64,000 nucleotides of DNA from Pollutimonas thiosulfatoxidans (lineage in GTDB: Bacteria > Pseudomonadota > Gammaproteobacteria > Burkholderiales > Burkholderiaceae_B): assembly GCF_004022565.1 (NCBI RefSeq), contig NZ_CP022987.1, positions 3,472,001 through 3,536,000 on the forward strand. Reading direction: 5' to 3'. The notes under the pieces were generated by a model that searched no databases, had not been told where the DNA came from, and saw only the letters and a program-made list of their open reading frames with translations. The position numbers and the translations under genes were made by a program. Shown piece by piece: positions 8,801 to 18,500 of this stretch (position 1 is its first letter; each line of letters begins with the position of its first letter).

Positions 8801-10000
8801 ATGAATCAAGTGACTTCGACAACCGTGCCCAGCGCGCAAGCACTTGTCCAAGCCGCCAATGGTCTTATCCCGCTATTGAGAGAGAAAGGGCCACAGCACG
8901 ATCTGGACAAGCGCATTTCCGACGAGGCGGCCAGCCTGCTGCGCGACAACGGTTTCTTCCGCATCTGCCAGTCCCGGGAGAACGGCGGTTACGGCATGCG
9001 ACCGTCGGTGTTGTGGCGTGTTACCCGCGAGATCGCCCGGGGCGATAGTGCGACTGCATGGATACTGAGCCTGGCCGGCCTGCACCCATGGATGGCCGGC
9101 ATGTTCTCGCCCGCAGCCCAGGATGACGTCTTTGCCGATGGCGCCGACGCGGTGGTTATTGCGCTGACCGGCAACGTAGGCCGTGGCGTGGACGTCGCTT
9201 ACGATGGCGAGCACTTCACGCTGACCGGGAAATGGACTTATGCATCAGGCATAGATGTGGCCGACTGGGCTTGCGTGCTGGTGGATGCGCCCATGAAGGA
9301 CGGCAACGAGCAGCGCCTGCTGCTGGTGCCCAAGGCCAGCTTCGAGATCGATGACAGCAGCTGGAACGTCATGGGCATGCGGGGCACTGGCAGCAAAGAC
9401 GTCTACCTTAAAGGCGAGAAGGTGCCGGCGTATCGCAGCGTGCGCTGGAAGGACTTGCAGCGGGTCAACTACCCGGGCCGCGTACGTAATAAAGATCCGA
9501 TGTATGCAATTCCGCATACCAGTCTGTTTGCGATGTCGGTCGCGGCGGCTGTATCGGCGGTGTCGTATGGCATGCTGGATCTTTACCGCGACGTCCTGAA
9601 AAGCCGCCGTCCCGCAGGACTGAATGCCCCCCAGACTGAAGACCGATTCTCGCTGGCCGAGCTGGGCAAGGCGGCCAGCCATCTCGATATGGCCTTCAAT
9701 CAGTTGATGCATGATGTCGACGAGCTTTATGACTTGGCGGCACAGGGCCATGTCTTTACTGTCGAGGAACGAGCAAAGTATCGGGTCAACGCGGCCACGA
9801 TCTCCGATCTCGCCATGCAGGCTGTTAATGCTATGGTGCGCAATCTTGGCGGCAGCCTTTTGCCCAACGGGCCCATTGAGCGCTGCTTCCGCGATTTTCA
9901 CAGTATGGCTTCGCATTTCTTGCTGCAGACCAATCCTGCCGCAGAGGTATTTGGCCGCACATTGCTGGGCCTGGAACTGCCCGCCAATGCGCGAGTATGA
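8801..10000 (+). CDS. Acyl-CoA-dehydrogenase-fold flavin-dependent monooxygenase
   Basis: A 399-residue protein from the ATG at 8801 (AAAGGAAAGAATA before it). A longer frame upstream is only the shadow of the reductase gene. It has the acyl-CoA dehydrogenase fold as used by group D flavin monooxygenases (HsaA, DszC, HpaB/C2-type): RISDEAASLLRDNGFFRICQ, REIARGDSATAWILSLAG, the ligand-side VMGMRGTGSKDVYLKGEKVP, and a C-terminal helical domain with AMVRNLGGSLLPNG. It needs reduced flavin from the preceding reductase. The substrate is unknown. A true acyl-CoA dehydrogenase is less likely given the reductase partner. Confidence 0.85.
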   Translation: MNQVTSTTVPSAQALVQAANGLIPLLREKGPQHDLDKRISDEAASLLRDNGFFRICQSRENGGYGMRPSVLWRVTREIARGDSATAWILSLAGLHPWMAGMFSPAAQDDVFADGADAVVIALTGNVGRGVDVAYDGEHFTLTGKWTYASGIDVADWACVLVDAPMKDGNEQRLLLVPKASFEIDDSSWNVMGMRGTGSKDVYLKGEKVPAYRSVRWKDLQRVNYPGRVRNKDPMYAIPHTSLFAMSVAAAVSAVSYGMLDLYRDVLKSRRPAGLNAPQTEDRFSLAELGKAASHLDMAFNQLMHDVDELYDLAAQGHVFTVEERAKYRVNAATISDLAMQAVNAMVRNLGGSLLPNGPIERCFRDFHSMASHFLLQTNPAAEVFGRTLLGLELPANARV

Positions 10001-10035
10001 CAACTGAAGTTCAACCTAAGTAAAGGAATCATTCC

Positions 10036-10449
10036 ATGAGCAATATCCAACGCCTGCGTCTGCCTGAAGACGACCCTACATTTGGCAGCAACAAGGTTTT
10101 CGATCTATTCAAGTATTCGCCGGCAGTACGGGCCAACGGCCTGGTCTTTATCGCTGGGCAGGTCGGCATTCGTCCCGATGGGACCATACCCGAGACCGCT
10201 GAAGAGCAGATCCGTGTTGCCTTCAATCGCCTGCAAGCCATTTTGAAGCACGAGGGCCTGGGCTTCGAGAACCTGGTCGAGTTGGTGTCCTACCACGTGC
10301 GCATCGACGAGCAACTGACGACATTCCGCGAAGTGAAGGACGAGTTCATCAAAAGCGACTTCCCCGCCTGGACTATCCTGGGAGTAGAGTCGCTGGCCCG
10401 CGATACACTTCTTATAGAAATCAAGGCCATAGCGGCTGTTGAGAAATAA
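10036..10449 (+). CDS. RidA (YjgF/YER057c/UK114) family protein
   Basis: A 137-residue single-domain protein. Family marks are YSPAVRANGLVFIAGQVGIRPDGTIPETAEEQIRVAFNRLQAIL, the strand LVSYHVRI, and LARDTLLIEIKAIA, whose Arg is the conserved active-site residue that binds imines or carboxylates. RidA homologues hydrolyse reactive enamines and imines, and in catabolic operons (RutC, for example) they remove unstable intermediates. Here the gene sits between the oxygenase and the regulator with an AGTAAAGGAATC Shine-Dalgarno region, so it probably acts on a product of the oxygenase. Confidence 0.92.
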   Translation: MSNIQRLRLPEDDPTFGSNKVFDLFKYSPAVRANGLVFIAGQVGIRPDGTIPETAEEQIRVAFNRLQAILKHEGLGFENLVELVSYHVRIDEQLTTFREVKDEFIKSDFPAWTILGVESLARDTLLIEIKAIAAVEK

Positions 10450-10468
10450 ATTCCTAGCGGCGGAGTCC

Positions 10469-11146
10469 ATGGCCACCAAACCGAAGCCCCGTATCACCGA
10501 AACCTGGTATCTGGACGACGCCGTTGCGGGGCCGTGGATCCGATCGGCGCACCTGGGGCAACGCCGTACCTACAAAAAAGGCGAGTTTCTCTATCTGCAG
10601 GCGCAGGTCAGCTCGCTTTTCTACTTCGTGTTGCGTGGCCGTGTCCAGGTCTCCATTTTCCGTGAAGATGGATCTGAGTTTGTACTTGAAGTCATGGGGC
10701 GATGGGCCTTATGTGGCGAGGCCGCCGCATTCGACAATTTGCCGAGCTTCTCGGCTGCCATGGCGGTCGAGGACGTTGAAGTTATTGTTTTCGACGCCAA
10801 GAATATGGAGCAAGCTTTTGCCTTGCACCCGGAACTGGCCGTCGCGCTGCTGCGCATTTCGGCCATGAAACAGCGTGTTCTGGGCGGGCGGCTTCAATAC
10901 CTGGCCTCTCCCAAGCCCGAGAAGCGCATTTTCGAATTGCTAAGTCGATTGGCCGAACTTTACGGCACCGAGAAGGATGGCGGGATCCTCATCGGCATCA
11001 CCCTTACGCACGAGACGATCTCCGCCATGACGGGGGCGTCGCGCGTGACCGTCACACGGACACTGGCGCGCCTGAAGAAAGAAGGCGTACTGACGACCCA
11101 CAATAAACAATTGCACATCCTGGATCCCAGGAAGTTGCTTCAATAA
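10469..11146 (+). CDS. Crp/Fnr family transcriptional regulator
   Basis: A 225-residue regulator. A TTG 30 bp upstream also opens the frame, but the ATG at 10469 has a GGAG five bases before it and was preferred. Residues about 30-140 are a cyclic-nucleotide-binding-like jelly roll (GQRRTYKKGEFLYLQAQ, LRGRVQVSIF, GRWALCGEAAAF). Residues about 155-225 are a winged helix with recognition helix ASRVTVTRTLARLKK. Where CRP has RETVGR, this has RVTVTR, so the conserved Glu is replaced by Val and its site should differ from the standard CRP site. It probably controls this locus. Confidence 0.88.
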   Translation: MATKPKPRITETWYLDDAVAGPWIRSAHLGQRRTYKKGEFLYLQAQVSSLFYFVLRGRVQVSIFREDGSEFVLEVMGRWALCGEAAAFDNLPSFSAAMAVEDVEVIVFDAKNMEQAFALHPELAVALLRISAMKQRVLGGRLQYLASPKPEKRIFELLSRLAELYGTEKDGGILIGITLTHETISAMTGASRVTVTRTLARLKKEGVLTTHNKQLHILDPRKLLQ

Positions 11147-11156
11147 CGTATTTCCC

Positions 11157-12560
11157 ATGCCGCATCGATCCGCCTATTCAACGCTCCGCGAGGCTTATGC
11201 CCGCAAGGCTTGCACGCCAGTTGAAGTGACCCGCTCGGCGCTCGCGCATGCTCAGGTAGTGAATAAGCAGACCAATGCCTTTGCCTTGCTGGACGAGCCC
11301 AGGGCTCTTGAGGCGGCACAAGCTTCTGCCAGTCGTTGGGACGCGGGCGAACCGCTAAGCCTGATCGATGGGATGCCCATCACAGTAAAGGAGTTTGCAT
11401 CGGTCACGGGTTGGCCCACGCGCAGGGGGTCGGTGCTGACTGACCCTGCGCCCGCCGTTCAGAATAGCGTTTTCGTCTCGCGCCTCCGGGCAGCCGGCGC
11501 CGTGTTGCTGGGCAAGACCCGCGCGCCAGAGTTCAACTGGAAGGGTGTGACTGACAGCCCTGGCTACGGTATTACGCGCAATCCATGGAACCCTGATTTA
11601 ACTCCGGGTGGCAGCAGTGGCGGCTGTGCGGCCGCAGTGGCTGCCGGCGTGGTTCGCGTTTCCATTGGCAGTGATGCGGCCGGCTCCGTGCGCATACCGG
11701 CCGCTTTCACGGGCACGATTGGTCTCAAGCCCACTTTCGGACGGATACCCGTGGTGCCGTTCGCCAGCCATTTCTCGGGTCTGGCCCATTTCGGCCCTAT
11801 CGGCGCCAGCGCCCGGGACATTGCAGAGGTAATGGAAACCGTAGCCGGCGCACACCCCGGCGACTGGTCGTCGTCGATGGGCAATGCGCAATGTATCAAC
11901 CCGTCGGCGACCGACGTTTCCGCGCTTCGGATCGGCGTGTTGCAGTCCGCCGACCTGGGTCCAATGGACGCAGCCGTACAGCGAGGCTTGCAAGAGTTTC
12001 TGGACGGCGTGAACCGTGGCGGCTTGGCTTGCCAACCGATCCGGTTGGACGTGCAGGGTGCTTCCGAGGCCGGCGCCATGCTTTACCGGTTGGGTTGTGC
12101 ACGGTCCTTAAGCAACATAGACAGCGCGCAATACGACCGCATGGATCCGGGATTGCTCGAGTATCTCCAATACGCGGGTGAATTGTCCTTGGAAGATTAC
12201 CTGGGGGCATTGGCAATCCGCGATGCTTTTGCCAGCAAGCTTGCCGAGGTCTTCACGCAGGTCGATGTCCTGGTGCTGCCTACTGTGCCCGTCTTGCCAT
12301 TTCGGGCCGGGATCAATGTGCCGCCCGGATGGCCCGGCAATGATTGGCTGTCCTGGAATCCGTTTACGCCTGCGTTCAATCTTGCGCAAAATCCGGTACT
12401 TAGCTATCCGGTGTGGCCGTCGGAGTGCGAACTTCCCATTGGTGTCCAGTTGGTTGCCCCGGCGCTCGAAGAAGGGCGCCTGCTTGCTCTGTCTTCATGG
12501 CTGGAAGAGCGCATGCCGCTCCAGAGGGGCGTGGCGGCGTCGTACCGGCCGGCCGTCTAG
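11157..12560 (+). CDS. Amidase-signature family amidohydrolase
   Basis: A 467-residue protein with a complete amidase-signature Ser-cisSer-Lys triad: K78 (MPITVKEF), S153 in GGSSGG and S177 in SDAAGSVRIPA. The spacing K-75-S-24-S equals that of fatty acid amide hydrolase. Such enzymes hydrolyse C-N bonds of amides. It starts 11 bp after the regulator gene, so it is the last gene of the reductase-oxygenase-RidA-regulator operon. It plausibly opens or trims an amide formed by oxidation of a nitrogen-containing substrate. The exact substrate cannot be read from sequence. Confidence 0.9.
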   Translation: MPHRSAYSTLREAYARKACTPVEVTRSALAHAQVVNKQTNAFALLDEPRALEAAQASASRWDAGEPLSLIDGMPITVKEFASVTGWPTRRGSVLTDPAPAVQNSVFVSRLRAAGAVLLGKTRAPEFNWKGVTDSPGYGITRNPWNPDLTPGGSSGGCAAAVAAGVVRVSIGSDAAGSVRIPAAFTGTIGLKPTFGRIPVVPFASHFSGLAHFGPIGASARDIAEVMETVAGAHPGDWSSSMGNAQCINPSATDVSALRIGVLQSADLGPMDAAVQRGLQEFLDGVNRGGLACQPIRLDVQGASEAGAMLYRLGCARSLSNIDSAQYDRMDPGLLEYLQYAGELSLEDYLGALAIRDAFASKLAEVFTQVDVLVLPTVPVLPFRAGINVPPGWPGNDWLSWNPFTPAFNLAQNPVLSYPVWPSECELPIGVQLVAPALEEGRLLALSSWLEERMPLQRGVAASYRPAV

Positions 12561-12563
12561 CGT

Positions 12564-13478
12564 CTAGTCCGTCAATACCTCGGCCTGCGTGTTCCAGTCG
12601 CTCTGGCGCGAAAAGCGCTGCAGTTCCCGGTCGACGTCTATGCCGAAGGGTGCCAGCGTCGTCGCGAGGGCGGCAGCGTTTCGGGCCAGCGTCTCGTCGT
12701 CGGGGAGCGGCCCGCGGCTGGCAATAATCACGCGGTTGCCGTCGCGCAAATTGAAGAAGTCGCCAAACACGGCCGCGTAGGTGGCCGATTCCTTGTCGTA
12801 CATGTCGCTAAGCGTGAAGGTGTTGGCGACCAGCACGCCATCGGGCGCAAGCAGCGCGCGGACATGCTGCAAAAACTCTACGGTAAGCAGGTGGGCCGGA
12901 ATGTAGTCGACATCGAAAGCGTCCAGCATCACCATGTCGTATTGTTGTCCCGCCCGGTGTGCCCGTTCCACAAACGCGCGACCATCTTCCACGAACAGGC
13001 GCTGTCTTGGGCCTTGCTTGTAGCCGAAGTAGCGTTCGGCCACGCGAACGACGGCTGGGTCGATTTCTACGCTGTCAATGGCGGCATCGGGCAATATCTT
13101 GTGGAAGGCCGTGGGAATGGTTGCGCCGCCCAAGCCAATAATCAATACCTTCTTCGGTGCCGGATTCAGGAACAGCGCGCTGGTCATCATGCGGGTGTAC
13201 TCGAACACCATACGGTCCGGATCATCAAGGTCCAGACAGGTTTGACGCCCGTTGTCGATGATCTGGCTGAAGTTCAGGCAGCGCTGCCCGTTCTCTTCAA
13301 TGACCAGTACTGGTGCAAACTCGGATGGCTCGGTATGGACCAGCCTGGGAGGCGTGGCGTCCAGCAACGCGTAAGTTGTCAGGACGGCGGCGCACGCCGC
13401 CAGGGTAATGCTCAATAAGATGGAAAGCCGCGGTCCGCGGCTTTTCCTGTTTCGTTCGGCCATGCCCGTAAATCCCAT
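12564..13478 (-). CDS. Spermidine-synthase-like methyltransferase-fold protein with N-terminal membrane anchor
   Basis: A 304-residue protein. Residues about 15-42 are a hydrophobic anchor (LSILLSITLAACAAVLTTYALL). The rest is a SpeE-type Rossmann fold: VLIIGLGGATIPTAFHKILPDAAIDSVEIDPAVVRVAERYFG carries the nucleotide-binding glycine loop and the acidic residue after the second strand, and DMVMLDAFDVDYIPAHLLTVEFL follows. The usual polyamine gate residues cannot be confirmed, so true spermidine synthesis is uncertain. Starts at 13478 or 13463 are both possible. It lies just downstream of doxX and ends 4 bp from the amidase stop, tail to tail. Confidence 0.75.
   Translation of the reverse strand: MGFTGMAERNRKSRGPRLSILLSITLAACAAVLTTYALLDATPPRLVHTEPSEFAPVLVIEENGQRCLNFSQIIDNGRQTCLDLDDPDRMVFEYTRMMTSALFLNPAPKKVLIIGLGGATIPTAFHKILPDAAIDSVEIDPAVVRVAERYFGYKQGPRQRLFVEDGRAFVERAHRAGQQYDMVMLDAFDVDYIPAHLLTVEFLQHVRALLAPDGVLVANTFTLSDMYDKESATYAAVFGDFFNLRDGNRVIIASRGPLPDDETLARNAAALATTLAPFGIDVDRELQRFSRQSDWNTQAEVLTD
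13424..13444. repeat. Perfect 10-bp inverted repeat inside the 5' end of the SpeE-like gene
   Basis: AAAGCCGCGG (13424-13433), one base, then CCGCGGCTTT (13435-13444). In the minus-strand mRNA this forms a very stable hairpin around codons 12-18 of the SpeE-like gene, just after the doxX gene. It could be an attenuator or a partial terminator for doxX transcripts (inference). Confidence 0.6.
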
Positions 13479-13502
13479 AGTGATTAGGCGGCCAGGCTTG
13501 AA

Positions 13503-13913
13503 CTACACCTTGTTGCGTGCGTCCAGGCTCCATGCGCCGGCGCCATGTGCGGCAAAGGCAAGCAAGCCGCCAACGATGGCAATATTCTTGAAGAATAGCA
13601 GTTCGGCGACGAAGGCCTGGTCGGCAGGAGCCGCCCAATAAGCGTGGAAGAAGATGCCGGCCACCAGGGTAAACAGTGCCAGGACCAGCGCAGCGGCGCG
13701 CGTACGGTAGCCCAGCAGCAAGGCGGCGCTGCCGCCGATCTCCACCACAATGGCCAGAACCGCGCCCAGCGTAGCCAGTGGCAAGCCTACCGAGGAGATA
13801 TAGCCGACCGTGCCTTCAAAACCGGTCAGTTTGCTGATTCCTGCGGGCAGGAAGAAGGCGACCAGCATAAGGCGGCCGATGAGGGATAAGGAATTTTGCG
13901 AGTTCGAGGACAT
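13503..13913 (-). CDS. DoxX family membrane protein
   Basis: A 136-residue protein with four hydrophobic helices and the DoxX signature: SLIGRLMLVAFFLPAGISKLTGFEGTVGYISSVGLP, then VVEIGGSAALLLGYRTRAAALVLALFTLVAGIFFH and FFKNIAIVGGLLAFAAHG. DoxX proteins are small membrane proteins often tied to thiol or quinone stress. It is divergent from a LysR regulator at 14067 with 153 bp between them, the standard arrangement for LysR control (inference). The SpeE-like gene follows 24 bp downstream on the same strand. Confidence 0.9.
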   Translation of the reverse strand: MSSNSQNSLSLIGRLMLVAFFLPAGISKLTGFEGTVGYISSVGLPLATLGAVLAIVVEIGGSAALLLGYRTRAAALVLALFTLVAGIFFHAYWAAPADQAFVAELLFFKNIAIVGGLLAFAAHGAGAWSLDARNKV

Positions 13914-14066
13914 GGGGCTGGGCTCCGTAAAAATTTAATAAAGGTTGTGTTGGTATCGTTGGAACGCGCGGTGTCGTATCCTTCGATGCATGGGCTCTAC
14001 TTTATTGTCTTCGGACGGTGAGATAAACAGCCCCTGCCGAGAAACATTGTTGCGATTAGCGAGACT

Positions 14067-14960
14067 ATGGATCGATTTCTAGAGATGCAAACATTTAACG
14101 CGGTGGTCGAGGCCGGCAGCTTTGTGGCGGCAGCGGAAGCGTTGAACGTCTCCAAGGCAGCGGCCTCACGGCATATCGTTGAACTGGAAACCCGCTTGGG
14201 TGTGCGCCTGCTCCACCGGACCACGCGGCGGCTGTCGCTAACGGAAGAAGGCAAGGTTTTTTACGCACGCAGCAAAGAGCTGCTGGAAGAACTTGACGAC
14301 GCCGAGGCCGAGGTCACTGCGCACACTGATACGGCGCGCGGCGTGCTACGCATCAACGCGCCTTTTACTTTCGGTATTTTGCATCTGGCGCCTTTGTGGG
14401 GCGAGTTTCGCGCCCTGCATCCCCGCGTGACGCTGGAGATCACTTTGGCAGACCGGGTTATCGATCTCGTGGAAGAGGGCTTCGATGTCGCGATCCGCAT
14501 CGCTACCCTCGAAACCTCAACACTGGTCAGCCGTCGCCTGGCGACCACCCGCATGGTGCTGTGCGCGTCGCCGCAATACTTGCAGCAACGCGGCACGCCC
14601 GTCCATCCCGAAGAGCTCTCGGACCATGAGGTGATTGGCTATAGTTACTGGTCAACCCGCGACGAGTGGCGTTTTGACGGCCCGAGTGGCCCGGTAAGTG
14701 TGCGCACCCGGCCGCGCATTTACTCCAACAACGGCGAAACCTGCCTGGCTGCAGCTTTGGCCCACCAGGGTGTCATCCTGCAGCCCAGCTTTCTGGTGGA
14801 GGCCGATTTGGCGCGCGGCAAATTGGTAGAGCTGATGCCAGAATACAAGTCCATTACCTTGGGCATCTATGCGGTCTACCCGACCCGCAAGCATGTCTCG
14901 CATAAAGTACGCGCCCTTGTCGACTTCCTGGCCGAGCGGTTTGCCGGCAAGGGCGCGTAG
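14067..14960 (+). CDS. LysR family transcriptional regulator
   Basis: A 297-residue LysR protein. The N-terminal winged helix reads FNAVVEAGSFVAAAEALNVSKAAASRHIVELETRLGVRLLHRTTRRLSLTEEG. From about residue 90 it has a periplasmic-binding-like effector domain (GVLRINAPFTFGILHLAPL, RVIDLVEEGFDVAIRIATL). It belongs to the CrgA/AaeR-like group by the LRINAP motif. It is divergent from doxX, which is its likely target. The opposite-strand COG4315 gene ends 15 bp after its stop. Confidence 0.92.
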   Translation: MDRFLEMQTFNAVVEAGSFVAAAEALNVSKAAASRHIVELETRLGVRLLHRTTRRLSLTEEGKVFYARSKELLEELDDAEAEVTAHTDTARGVLRINAPFTFGILHLAPLWGEFRALHPRVTLEITLADRVIDLVEEGFDVAIRIATLETSTLVSRRLATTRMVLCASPQYLQQRGTPVHPEELSDHEVIGYSYWSTRDEWRFDGPSGPVSVRTRPRIYSNNGETCLAAALAHQGVILQPSFLVEADLARGKLVELMPEYKSITLGIYAVYPTRKHVSHKVRALVDFLAERFAGKGA

Positions 14961-14974
14961 CCGTCTGGGTCTGA

Positions 14975-15352
14975 TCAAGGCTTCACGACGTGCCAGACCT
15001 CGCGTACCTTGTCGCCGGTTTTATCACCTGCCTTGGTGTCTTTGGCGAAGGTATATAAAGGCTGTCCTTTATAAGCCCATTGTTTCGTGCCGTCATCGCG
15101 CTCGACGATGCTGTAGTCACCTTCCGGATTGGCATTGGCATCGGCCACTACGGGTGGCCAGGCTTTTGCGCACTGGTCGTTGCAAACGCTTTTACCGCTA
15201 TTGGCCTGGTCTTTGTCGAAGGTATATACGGTCATCCCTGCTTGATCAACGAGGATGCCATCTTTGGTTTGTAGCGGGGCCTGTGCGTAGGCAGCAGCCG
15301 TAAACAGGGTCATAATTGAAAACAGCAGGATGGTGGGACGGAAGTACGTCAT
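14975..15352 (-). CDS. Exported COG4315-type repeat protein
   Basis: A 125-residue protein from the ATG at 15352, which has AGGAGAG before it; a longer frame upstream lacks support. Residues 1-24 are a signal peptide (LLFSIMTLFTAAAYAQA). The mature part has two copies of the family repeat: MTVYTFDKDQANSGKSVCNDQCAKAWPPV and QPLYTFAKDTKAGDKTG ending VWHVVKP. This matches the secreted proteins of unknown function in COG4315. The conserved Cys pair in CNDQC could form a disulfide. It is divergent from putA. Confidence 0.85.
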   Translation of the reverse strand: MTYFRPTILLFSIMTLFTAAAYAQAPLQTKDGILVDQAGMTVYTFDKDQANSGKSVCNDQCAKAWPPVVADANANPEGDYSIVERDDGTKQWAYKGQPLYTFAKDTKAGDKTGDKVREVWHVVKP

Positions 15353-15485
15353 GGAACTCTCCTGAAGAAAGGCGGTAGGCCGCCGGTGGACAGCAATTGT
15401 TATTCCAGTAATGACGGTATGGAAAGTGCTGAAGCCGTTCAGTGCTTGCGAACCGGGCAGGGCAGCATTATGATGACTCAATTGG

Positions 15486-15501
15486 GTTGCACATAGTTGC
15501 A
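15486..15501 (+). promoter_or_regulatory. Two GTTGCA boxes, candidate PutA operators
   Basis: GTTGCA occurs at 15486-15491 and again at 15496-15501, spaced exactly one helical turn, 36 bp before the putA ATG. GTTGCA is the established recognition motif of the PutA ribbon-helix-helix domain in E. coli. The protein encoded downstream has that domain, so autoregulation by proline availability is likely. Confidence 0.65.
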
Positions 15502-15536
15502 CCTTAGCCCCTCACACATACTTCTTGCGATACCTC

Positions 15537-18500
15537 ATGGCTACCACGACAACAACCACCCTGGGCGTCAAGCTCGACGAAGCAACCCGCAACCGCCTGA
15601 AAGAAGCGGCACGCAAGATCGATCGTACGCCTCACTGGCTGATCAAACAATCCATTTATACCTATCTCGAATCGCTCGAAAGCGGAGTCCCCATCCAGGA
15701 TCTCCAAAACGCCGCAGCGCGTTTGGCCAGTGGTGATATCGATGTGCTGGAGACGCTGCCGGCCACGACGCATCAGCCCTTCCTGGCCTTTGCCGAAAGC
15801 ATCTTGCCGCAATCCGTTTTGCGGGCTGCCGTTACGTCCGCCTACCGGCGCCCCGAACCCGAAACCGTCCCGGTATTGCTCGAGCAGGCAAGGCTGCCAG
15901 CGGATGTCGCGGCATCCGCCAGTCAGCTGGCTTACAAGTTGGCCGAGAACCTGCGCAACAAGAAGAACGCCACGGGGCGCGCCGGCCTGGTGCAAGGCTT
16001 GTTGCAGGAATTCTCCTTGTCGTCACAAGAAGGCGTGGCCTTGATGTGCCTGGCCGAGGCGCTGCTGCGTATTCCCGACAAAGGCACCCGCGATGCCATC
16101 ATCCGCGACAAGATCAGCGACGGCAATTGGCAGGACCACTTGGGGCAGAGCCCCTCGCTGTTTGTTAATGCCGCCTCCTGGGGTTTGTTGATCACCGGCA
16201 AGCTGGTGTCTACCCATAACGAAACCGGCCTGTCCAGTTCCCTAAGCCGCATTGTGGGCAAGCGCGGCGAGCCCTTGATTCGCAAGGGCGTCGACATGGC
16301 CATGCGCCTGATGGGCGAGCAGTTCGTCACTGGCGAAACCATAGGTCAGGCGTTGGCCAACGCCAGCTCGCTCGAAGCGCGTGGCTTCCGATATTCGTAC
16401 GACATGCTGGGTGAAGCCGCCATGACGGACGAGGACGCCCGCGTCTATCTCGCGTCCTACCAACAAGCCATCCATGCCATAGGCAAGGCATCCAATGGCC
16501 GCGGCATCTACGAGGGGCCCGGCATCTCCATCAAGCTTTCCGCCTTGCATCCGCGCTATAGCCGCCCGCAGTACGAGCGCATGATGGCAGAGTTGTACCC
16601 GCGCCTGCTGGGTCTGGTGGAACTGGCACGAAGCTACGACGTGGGAATCAACATCGATGCGGAAGAGGCTGACAGGCTGGAGATCTCGCTGGACCTGCTG
16701 GAGCGTCTTTGTTTCGAGCCCTCATTAAAGGGCTGGAATGGTATCGGTTTTGTGATCCAGGCCTACCAGAAGCGATGCCCCTATGTTATTGATTATTTGA
16801 TCGATCTTGCGCGCCGCAGCCAGCATAGGCTGATGGTGCGCCTCGTTAAAGGCGCGTATTGGGACAGCGAAATCAAGCGCGCGCAAATCGACGGTCTGGA
16901 AGACTACCCGGTGTTTACCCGCAAGGTTTACACCGACGTTTCCTTCCTGGCCTGCGCCCGCAAGCTATTGGCTGTACCCGACGCGATCTACCCCCAGTTC
17001 GCCACGCATAACGCGCACACCCTGGCTGCCGTGTATTACCTTGCGGGTCAAAACTACTACCCGGGGCAGTATGAGTTCCAGTGCCTGCACGGCATGGGCG
17101 AGCCCTTGTACGAGCAAGTCGTCGGCAAGACCGCCGATGGCAAGCTGAATCGTCCCTGCCGAATATACGCGCCCGTGGGCACGCACGAAACCTTGTTGGC
17201 CTACTTGGTGCGCCGCCTGCTTGAAAACGGTGCCAACACTTCTTTTGTGAACCGCATCGCCGATACTTCCATCCCGCTGGAAACCCTGGTGGAAGACCCT
17301 GCCGTCACCATTGCTGCCATGGCCGAGCAGGAAGGCAGCGTGGGCCTGCCCCATCCGCGCATTCCCTTGCCAAATGCACTTTACGGAGCGGTGCGCAGAA
17401 ACTCGCGCGGCATAGACTTATCCAACGAGCATCGTCTGGGTTCCTTGGCCAGTGCGTTGCTGGCCAGCACGCATGCCACTTGGCAGTCGCAGCCGATGCT
17501 GGGCGGGCCGGTGCCGAAAAGGGCCTGGGAGCCCGTGCTGAATCCCGCCGACCATCGCGACATCGTCGGCCATGTGCAGCTTGCCACGGCTGAAGACGTC
17601 AAGATGGCTGTCGACGCCTCATTGGCCGCCGGCTCTATCTGGCAGGCTACGCCCGTGGCGGAACGTGCGGCGGCCCTGGAGCGTTGCGCCGACCTGATGG
17701 AAGCCGAGATCCAGCCACTGATCGGCCTGATGGCGCGCGAGGGCGGCAAAACCCTGATCAATGGTATTGCCGAGGTGCGCGAGGCGGTCGACTTTCTGCG
17801 CTACTACGCGATGCAGGCGCGCGAAGATTTCTCCAACGACAGTCATCGTCCGCTGGGCCCGGTGGTTTGCATCAGCCCCTGGAACTTCCCGCTGGCCATC
17901 TTTACCGGACAGATCGCCGCCGCGCTGGCTGCGGGCAATACCGTGCTGGCCAAACCGGCCGAACAAACTCCCTTGATTGCCGCGCAGGCCGTACGTCTGT
18001 TGTTGCAAGCCGGTGTGCCGGAAGGCGTGATTCAGCTGCTACCGGGCGACGGTGCCATTGGGGCGGCCCTGGTGGCCGACGAGCGCGTCAAGGGCGTGAT
18101 GTTTACCGGGTCTACCGAGGTGGCCCGCATTCTGGCCGGCAACCTGGCAGGCCGACTGGATGCCCACGGGCGGCCCGTGCCTCTGATAGCCGAGACGGGC
18201 GGGCAAAATGCCATCATCGTTGATTCCTCAGCGCTGGCCGAGCAGGTGGTGCTCGATGTCATGACCTCGGCCTTCGACAGTGCGGGCCAGCGTTGTTCAG
18301 CGCTGCGTGTGTTGTGCCTGCAAGAAGATGTGGCTGATCGCATCATCACCATGCTGAAGGGGGCAATGATCGAGTACCAGATGGGCAACCCCGACAACCT
18401 GCATGTCGACGTCGGACCGGTCATCGATGCGGAGGCGCAAGCTGTCATCGAAAAGCATGTGCAGGCCATGCAGGATAAAGGTCGCAAGGTGCATCGCCTG

